A DNA stretch of 64,000 nucleotides, taken from Lycium barbarum. Taxonomy: Eukaryota > Streptophyta > Magnoliopsida > Solanales > Solanaceae. A model generated the notes under the pieces. It saw only the letters and a program-made list of their open reading frames with translations. It had not been told where the DNA came from and did not search any database. Both the position numbers and the translations under genes were made by a program. Positions 57,606 through 64,000 of this stretch are shown here, in pieces. Location: the NCBI RefSeq assembly GCF_019175385.1, contig NC_083345.1, positions 124,623,657-124,687,656 of the forward strand, written 5' to 3'. Positions within the stretch are counted from its first letter, which is position 1; each line of letters opens with the position of its first letter.

Positions 57606-57622
57606 GACAAAGAGGGACAAGT
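57606..57622 (+). other. polypurine tract, copy 2
   Basis: GACAAAGAGGGACAAGT directly precedes LTR3, identical to copy 1. Confidence 0.7.
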
Positions 57623-57809
57623 TGTTGACACCCAATTTTGTCCCGCCTCTCCTCCGAAATACCTATTTTACGCTTCTAATATTTTTGGAAAATTAAAAAA
57701 TATATATTTAGATTTTTTACTATAATTATTAGCCTTTTATCAATACCGTTGTTTCACTATTCTATTACTGCATTAGTTATGATTATTACTATTATTATTA
57801 TTATTGTTA

Positions 57810-57845
<36 letters not shown>

Positions 57846-60800
57846 TATTACTATTATTATAATTTATTACAATTATTATAATTCGTAATTTTTATCATTT
57901 TCGACATTTTTACCAGCTTACGCACACGCATCGCATTTATCTTTGCATAATTAAATAATAGTATTTATTTTACTGTAGATTTTCGGAATATTATTACGCG
58001 GCTATTACAACGCCATTTTTTATCTGAGCATTAATGATTGCATATTTCATATTGAGCAATATTTTAACACAATTTATTTAAACATGTATTTTATTTAAAT
58101 TTAGAAGCGAAACTATTTCGTGCACTCAGTCCGTATTTTTGATTTATCGGATCCCAAATCAAAGCCCAATCAACTCATAAATATTTCCTGACCAGCCCAT
58201 ATTTTGATCTCAATTTTTAAATCAGTCCGTGTTTTAATTCGCTAGCCCATTCTTTTAATACCCGGTCCAAAAATTGACCCAGTCCATAAATGGACCGGAT
58301 CTGACCCATACCCGTTCACAATAAGGGTTTCCCCTTCATTTTTTCCTCTTCACCTCCCTTTACCCTAATCCCTTTTCTCCTCTATGCCGCCGCTCCCCTC
58401 CTTCGTCTCTCCCTTTCCCTTTCCTCCTCCCTTCTCCCTCTTCCTCGCACCCCGCTCCTCTCCACTTACCCCTGTCCCCACCACCGCCGTTTCCTTTTCA
58501 TCGTCACCCCGCCACCACCGCCGCCTACCCCACTCCCATTTTCCTCTGTTCCCCACTCGTCTTTGTCCCACGCTCCTTTCCTCTTTACGCTCCTCTCTCT
58601 CTTCGTCACAAGAAAACCCTAAATCGCCTTATAAATACTCATCTCCAAATCAAGAAAAGGGGGAATGCCATTAGAAGGGGGATCTAAAAAAGAAAGATTT
58701 TTGGAATCAGTAAAAACCCCTCCCAAGAATCAATTTTGGTCAGTCAAAGAATCCCCTTACAAAAAACGAGTTCTTGAACCCCATAAATCCCCTACAAAAT
58801 ATGGCTTTCGAATCGCAAAAGATGCTCTGAAAATCAAAGTTCTGAAACTAGTTTTGAAACCCCGAAAAGCTCTAAAATATGAGTCTTTTAGTCGCCTATA
58901 ATTCCCCAAAATATGAGTTCTATTAGCAGTTTCAATCTTGTTTTATCGTCAAATCAAAATATCAAATCAATTTTGTTTTCGTTTGCCTTGATGTTGTTGC
59001 AAATCCGAGCATCGCAATCTCTAATTTGGTAGTGTTCGAGTGTAAATCGAAGACTCGCACCCACTTCGCTGCACCTGGAGAAGGTAATTCTCCCTCCCCT
59101 TTTTATATTTCTGTTTTTATCTGTACCTCATAATCGATGTGAAGGATGTAGGACATACTGTTCGGTTCGATTATTTTAATCTAATGGATAAGTCTGTTGT
59201 GTTTGATATTAATCCGGGTTTAACCAGTTTTGCATGATGGTTTAGTTGTTAAATAAATTCTATTTAACGCATGTTAGGTATGGCAGTTTGGTTTTAGCTG
59301 GTTTAAATGTGTGAGTCTGTTCATGTGCTAGTCACAGATTAGATGAATAATTTCCCTTCTTCGCTACCTTGATTTAGTTCTTTACGTCTTGCCTATCTGT
59401 TACAGCTTGCTACGTTAAACTTAAAATTGGTCGTTAGCCCAATATATTAGTTTAGCTCCCTTAAAATGTCATTCAGGTCAGTGACCATGTTGAGAAAATA
59501 TTCCACGTAGATTAATTCGGCTGTTACAATAAGTTGGCCATTCTATAATGAAGATTAGATGTTGAATGGGTTTCAAACAATATAGGCAGAATACGTATTA
59601 GTCTAGTTAGTCTTTTGTTTGGTAGGTGTAATATTGTGGTTTGAAACAAATAAGTTGAGTATGCTAATAAGCCTGTTTCCCGCTGGATGGCCTGTGCCAT
59701 TAAGGTTGGTCATGTCTTGTGCACTATCATAGCTTAAAGCAGTCCTAGACAGACATGATCTTACCTTTTGTTCAATTTGCGTGATCAAGCATACTCGTTT
59801 AAATCTATGTCATTACAAATTTATGTCAAAACGTGTCGTGGTCATAAACATATGTTTATCCTGTTAAGAGGCAGTTGAATGTCCATTTTAAATAACTGCT
59901 GGTGGTAGTTTGTTCTGCTAATGAATGCTTTAGTTTAAATATTAGTTTTTAGTGTGAGTACTGCCCTTGCATTTATTTGAGTTTGCTGGGATCAAGATAA
60001 GCTGTTCTGGACAGCATGCTTGTCTTAAGTCTTGTTTTAGTTATTTATTACTCAGATAACCAATGTTGTAACATATGTTTGTTAGAATACCAATTTGGAT
60101 AATGTGATTTGTTGATAAGGATATTGTAAACCTGGATGTTCTCTTCCATGCCACTTGAGTCATTGCCTTACTGCCTAGTCCTTTAGTGTGAGGATACATG
60201 ACTATGAGATTTAACACTAATGACTTGAAGGAATTTTGATGACATCTTTCGATCTTGTCTGAACCTCTGAAAATACTAATGCGTATAACTCATCTAAGTT
60301 TAACCTCAAAGATGTTTTAGTCTCTTAGTTGAAGCATGAGACTCTAGGAATGAATTAAGAAGTCAACAAAAAATAAAGACCTTATGTTGTTCTCTTCGAT
60401 AGTGGACTGTTAGAATGCACTAAAGGCTGTTCATAAGAATACTATGGATTTGTATGTGAGTTGGACTTCTGAATGTTTAAGCACATAAGTTTTTTTTTTT
60501 TTTTTTTTTTGAATTGAGAGAAGAAGTTTTTTGAAGTATGGTTCACTATGTGATATAGGATTAAGCTGAATGGCTCCTAGTTAACACTCAGGATTACAAA
60601 ATGGCATCATTTAGTTTAAAACTTAAGTGTAACACTGATCACCTAGAATTATGGACATATGTAACTAAGGGAGTTGGCTGGACTTAAGGATCGAACTGAC
60701 TTGGTAGCAGGTGCTATAAGTGACCAGTTCCTTGGCATATTTAGCCAGCTTTGATCAGATAAACCATAGTGAGCTTACCTTGAATGTTGTTGTGTTTGAA

Positions 60801-62981
60801 AACCTGTTCCATTCGGACAGTAAATTAGTATTATTTTTGTTGAACTAAGGAAGATCTGGTCATTTGAGAGTCTGTGTCTGTTCTCTTATTCTTAATAGCC
60901 TAACATGCCTAATTTAAGGATCATAGGCAGCGTGTGCATAAAAGTGTGTGATTTGATGAATGAAATCTTTTAAATCCCGTCCATTCCTTACTTAACTATT
61001 TGAATCCATGATTTAAATGATTTGTTAGGTATGCAGCAGATATGACTGATAATAAAATAATAAGTTAGAAATGATATTATAAGAAAAATGTGTGTAAATT
61101 TAGTTGGAGTCTATACTTTGCCAAGAGTGTCTTAGTCTATCCCATGTTTGTAAAAATCAACCTAAAAATAGAACTTATAGGCCTGTTAGAGTTCTGTTAA
61201 GGTTTAAAAATCAGAGGACATTTCATAATTAGAATTACCCGATGACCTAGCTATAAGTTTGAACTGTATCACTGTCTATCAAATTGGGAATCGGTCAGCA
61301 TATCAGCTTGCCTCTGTGTGTTTAACTTATAACATTGGTTTGAACCCTTTGCTAGCTGATTTAACTGCATAAATACTAGAACAATTATTGATGTTTAACT
61401 GAAATATTCTGTCTACTTGGAACATATCTTAGGAAATCCTATGTGCATCAGATCTACGCGAAATGTTGTGATGATTTTGGGTTGTTTTTTTTTTTTTAAA
61501 TTCATATATGTTAGCATGTCTAGTACCTCCTTATGATTGTGTGTGTACGAGATATACTCGAATATACATAAGTATATACATATAATCTATGGAGTTTACT
61601 TTGGATTTGTACTGTTACCTGTTTAAGCCTTACTGATCGTATACTGATCCTTTTCCTTTCGTTTTTTTTGCATGATCACCGCATACGAGTCCGAGGGACT
61701 CGTTCTTCTTCCATATTCGGGGTTGGGCTAAAAGCCCAACAAAACCATCTCCGCCCAGCCCAATCCGCAGCAAAAACCCAAAAGAAAGAAAAAATGGAAA
61801 TTCTGGGCCAAGGCCCAATAGAGTGGACAGTTCCCAGCAGTCAAAAAATGGGTTGGCCCATTTGATATTTATTTCCCTCTTTTATTTTATTTTGTGCATA
61901 TTAATTTGTATTATGCAACTAACTCTTTGCTTGTTTTGTTTTCTTAATTTAGATAAATCCTAATGAATTAATAGGTTTAGTTTTAGTAATGGGTAGTTTA
62001 GTTTAAGGAAAACTAACAATTAGTCCTGTAAGTTTCATTTTCTTCCGTTATATTGAAGTGATTTGAAGCATTTATAATATTTAGGATAATTAATTTTTTC
62101 AATAGGAATCATGTTTTACTATCTTAGGAATTTCAAAACGTCACTAACACGCTAACACGCAAATAGGAACTAAAGAATATTTTGTAGACATCTTAAGGTT
62201 TCATCCAAAATTATGCACACTTTAGTCAAATGTAGTTAACGAAACATAATCTCGGGTATTTCTAAAGCGCCAAGCTAATTAATACATAATTGTTAAAATT
62301 GTTTCATATAGTTATCAAAAAAAAAAAAGTATGTTACAAATTCGCATTTCTTCTTTCTATGTATATATTATATGTAAATTTTATTTCAAAGAGCATTATT
62401 ATTTAAGGTCTTAGCAACATTTTATAAGTTTATTTTGAATGGCATTTGAAATTTCCTTTTATGCAAATCATCACGTTTTCTACAGGTCTCATTCTAAATA
62501 GCATTTTTTATTTAAAGTTTTATCAATTTCTATCAATTTTGTTTGAAATGGCATTTGAAAATCTTCTTTCATGCAAATTATTATATTTTCTTTAAATCTT
62601 ATCTTCAACAACATTCTTATATTTTTTCTTAAAAAACCTTAGCAACATTTCTTAACCTTTTTTTGTTTTTCTTAAGGTTTAACGTCTTATTTAGCATTAA
62701 TTAATTAACCTAAGTTTGGTCGGATAACCGTAAGTTAACGGATTCTAAAGGATGCCTAACCCCTTCCCTTTAGGATAATATAGAGCCCTTACCTAGAATC
62801 ACACTGGTTAAGCAGACTATTAATTGAGGTTTAGTTTTAACTTTACCTTAGTTAACATTTAGATGTCCTAATTCATCGTTAAATTAATTAGGTGGCGACT
62901 CCTTAAAAAATAAACAAAAAAACGGGAATCACCAATACGTCATACTCCTAATTTTGACCCCGGTTAAAATGGGGTGTGACA
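57623..62981 (+). repeat. LTR3 (5359 bp)
   Basis: Private variants lie mainly in its 3' part: AATATATT after GTTAGCCC (59442), T at 60701, GGTTG before the second T run (near 61482), A at 61822, and GGGTTGGCCCATTTGAT near 61850-61865. The first T run is 21 long (60490-60510) against 35 in LTR1. It ends GTGTGACA at 62981, followed by the GTGTG duplication. Confidence 0.92.
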
Positions 62982-62986
62982 GTGTG
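62982..62986. repeat. right target-site duplication (GTGTG) of the tandem element
   Basis: Repeats 30534-30538 exactly. Confidence 0.92.
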
Positions 62987-64000
62987 TACACATCCCAGCA
63001 AAATTGGGTGGTGGAAAGGAGGCATAGAACCATCTTGGAGATGGCTAGAGCTTTAAGATTTTAAGATCATGTGACCTTGAAATTTTGGGGTTATTGTGTC
63101 TCCACTTTTGTCTACTTGCTAAACAGGTTGCCTAGTCAAGCTCTAGGTGGTCGATCTCCTTATGATAAGTTGTATCAAAACCCTCCATCTCTAGATAACT
63201 TAAAAGTATTTGGGAGCCTATTTTATGCTTCTAGAGTAAAAAAAAACTGATAAGTTCAGTCTAGAGCAGTCTTTTCTATTTTTCTTGGCTACTCTCTTTC
63301 TCAAAAGGGTTACATACTCTTTGATCTAAGTTCTAAAGATGTCTTTGTCAGTAGAGATATTGTCTTCAAGGAAGATATTTTTCCTTTCGAATCCACTCAC
63401 CCTGATATTTCTCCTATCTTTCCTGTTTTGACTCTTAGTTCTGATGATGAAGGCGTTTCTTCCTCCTCTTAAACTCCTCTAGCCCTGTCCTCTTCCCCTG
63501 ACTTCCCTAGCTATGACACTGATCAAACTATACCCTCACCAGATCTTGTTTCCTCTCCTACTCCATCTAGTCTTGCTCCTCCTCCTACTTTTCCTTCTGT
63601 TCTTTCGGATGATGTGAGAAAATCTTCTAGGTGCACCAAACTCCTACCTGAATGACTGATTATGTCATGCCTTCTAAACCTAAAACTTCTTCTCATTCTC
63701 TTGCTAGCTTTGTTTCTTATGATCATTTATCACCTCAATACAAAATAGCTTTGACTGCTTTCTCTGCTATTGTTCAACCAACATCTTTTGCTGAGGCTAG
63801 TAAGGACCTATTGTGGGTAAAGGCTATGGAATCTAATCTTGCTGCATTGGATGACAATCACCCTTGGTCCATTGTAGACCTGCCTTCTGATAAACAACCT
63901 ATTGGTTGTAAATAGGTGTTCAAGGTAAAGTATAAATCATCAGGAGAGGTGGAGAGATATAGGGCCAGACTAGTGGCTGAGGGTTATAGTCAACAAAAAG
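62987..64000 (+). pseudogene. copia integrase C-terminal part and start of RT, continues past the window
   Basis: The frame resumes the integrase core (QQNWVVERRHRTILEMARAL, which carries the catalytic Glu) broken at 30538. It continues through FWGYCVSTFVYLLNRLPSQA and the GKGY-like chromo-type linker SQKGYILFDLSSKDVFVSRD, then a Ser/Pro-rich hinge. The reverse transcriptase N-terminus starts near 63700 (EASKDLLWVKAMESNLAALD, then VFKVKYKSSGEVERYRARLV). Stops are visible at 63062-63064, near 63250, at 63470, near 63653 and at 63913-63915. RNase H and the 3' LTR are outside the window. Confidence 0.85.

Larger units (their letters stand above)
30539..62981 (+). mobile_element. tandem TAT/Ogre-like non-autonomous gypsy element (3 LTRs, 2 internals)
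   Basis: The block reads LTR1 (30539-35904), internal 1 (35905-44067), LTR2 (44068-49458), internal 2 (49459-57622), LTR3 (57623-62981). Each LTR starts TGTTGACACC and ends GTGTGACA. Only one 5-bp duplication (GTGTG) flanks the whole. Each internal region holds a tRNA-Arg-type PBS, gag-protease-G-patch ORF, two tandem arrays and a PPT. RT, RNase H and integrase are absent from both, so transposition must rely on an autonomous relative. The lineage call (TAT/Ogre) rests on LTR length, PBS type, gag wording and the G-patch after protease. Internal copies differ by about ten substitutions by eye, and LTR1 and LTR3 by about 14, so the element is very young. The three-LTR order is explained by unequal crossing-over between LTRs. 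Confidence 0.92.

Overview
The window is plant nuclear DNA, most likely from the nightshade family (Solanaceae). It is AT-rich, has no operons, and is packed with plant transposons: LTR retrotransposons, an RTE-type LINE with a (TTG)n tail, a small CACTA element, and Stowaway-like and other MITEs. The LINE tail and several MITE ends are of types I know best from Solanaceae; the species cannot be read from the sequence. Almost nothing here is an intact host gene.

Left part (1-30533). A non-autonomous Ty3-gypsy element lies on the minus strand (1824-10420, 5-bp duplication CTTTA). It splits the haem-loop exon of a cytochrome P450 gene whose splice acceptor survives on the far side. A 265-bp CACTA MITE sits in the adjoining P450 intron. 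Next come an RTE LINE 3' end with an 18-bp target duplication, a large TTCGGT-rich foldback repeat and long stretches of non-coding DNA. A frameshifted WRN-like 3'-5' exonuclease pseudogene (18484-19099) still has its TATA box. It is followed by exon-like remnants of an unrecognised minus-strand gene (about 20050-20450), the RNase H/PPT/LTR end of a copia element, and an unrecognised 139-codon minus-strand ORF with hydrophobic segments (22915-23334). More MITEs follow, one nested in another.

Right part (27748-64000). A decayed Ty1-copia element (5' LTR, iMet PBS, gag, protease, integrase, start of RT) is interrupted inside its integrase coding region by a 32.4-kb insertion, 30539-62981, flanked by the 5-bp duplication GTGTG. 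The insertion has the order LTR-internal-LTR-internal-LTR: three LTRs of about 5.4 kb and two 8.16-kb internal regions. Each internal region has a tRNA-Arg-type PBS, one gag-protease-G-patch ORF (broken by a stop in copy 1, intact in copy 2), a GTGGACGTGGATTT-type tandem array, a 16-copy 41-bp minisatellite and a PPT. No reverse transcriptase, RNase H or integrase is visible. It looks like a non-autonomous TAT/Ogre-like gypsy element.

The main result is the history of this insertion. The middle LTR matches LTR3 in its 5' part and LTR1 in its 3' part, as expected if one insertion was duplicated by unequal crossing-over between its two LTRs. The switch maps to about 570 bp. By eye LTR1 and LTR3 differ by only about 14 substitutions, so the event is young and still needs to be separated from an assembly artefact.
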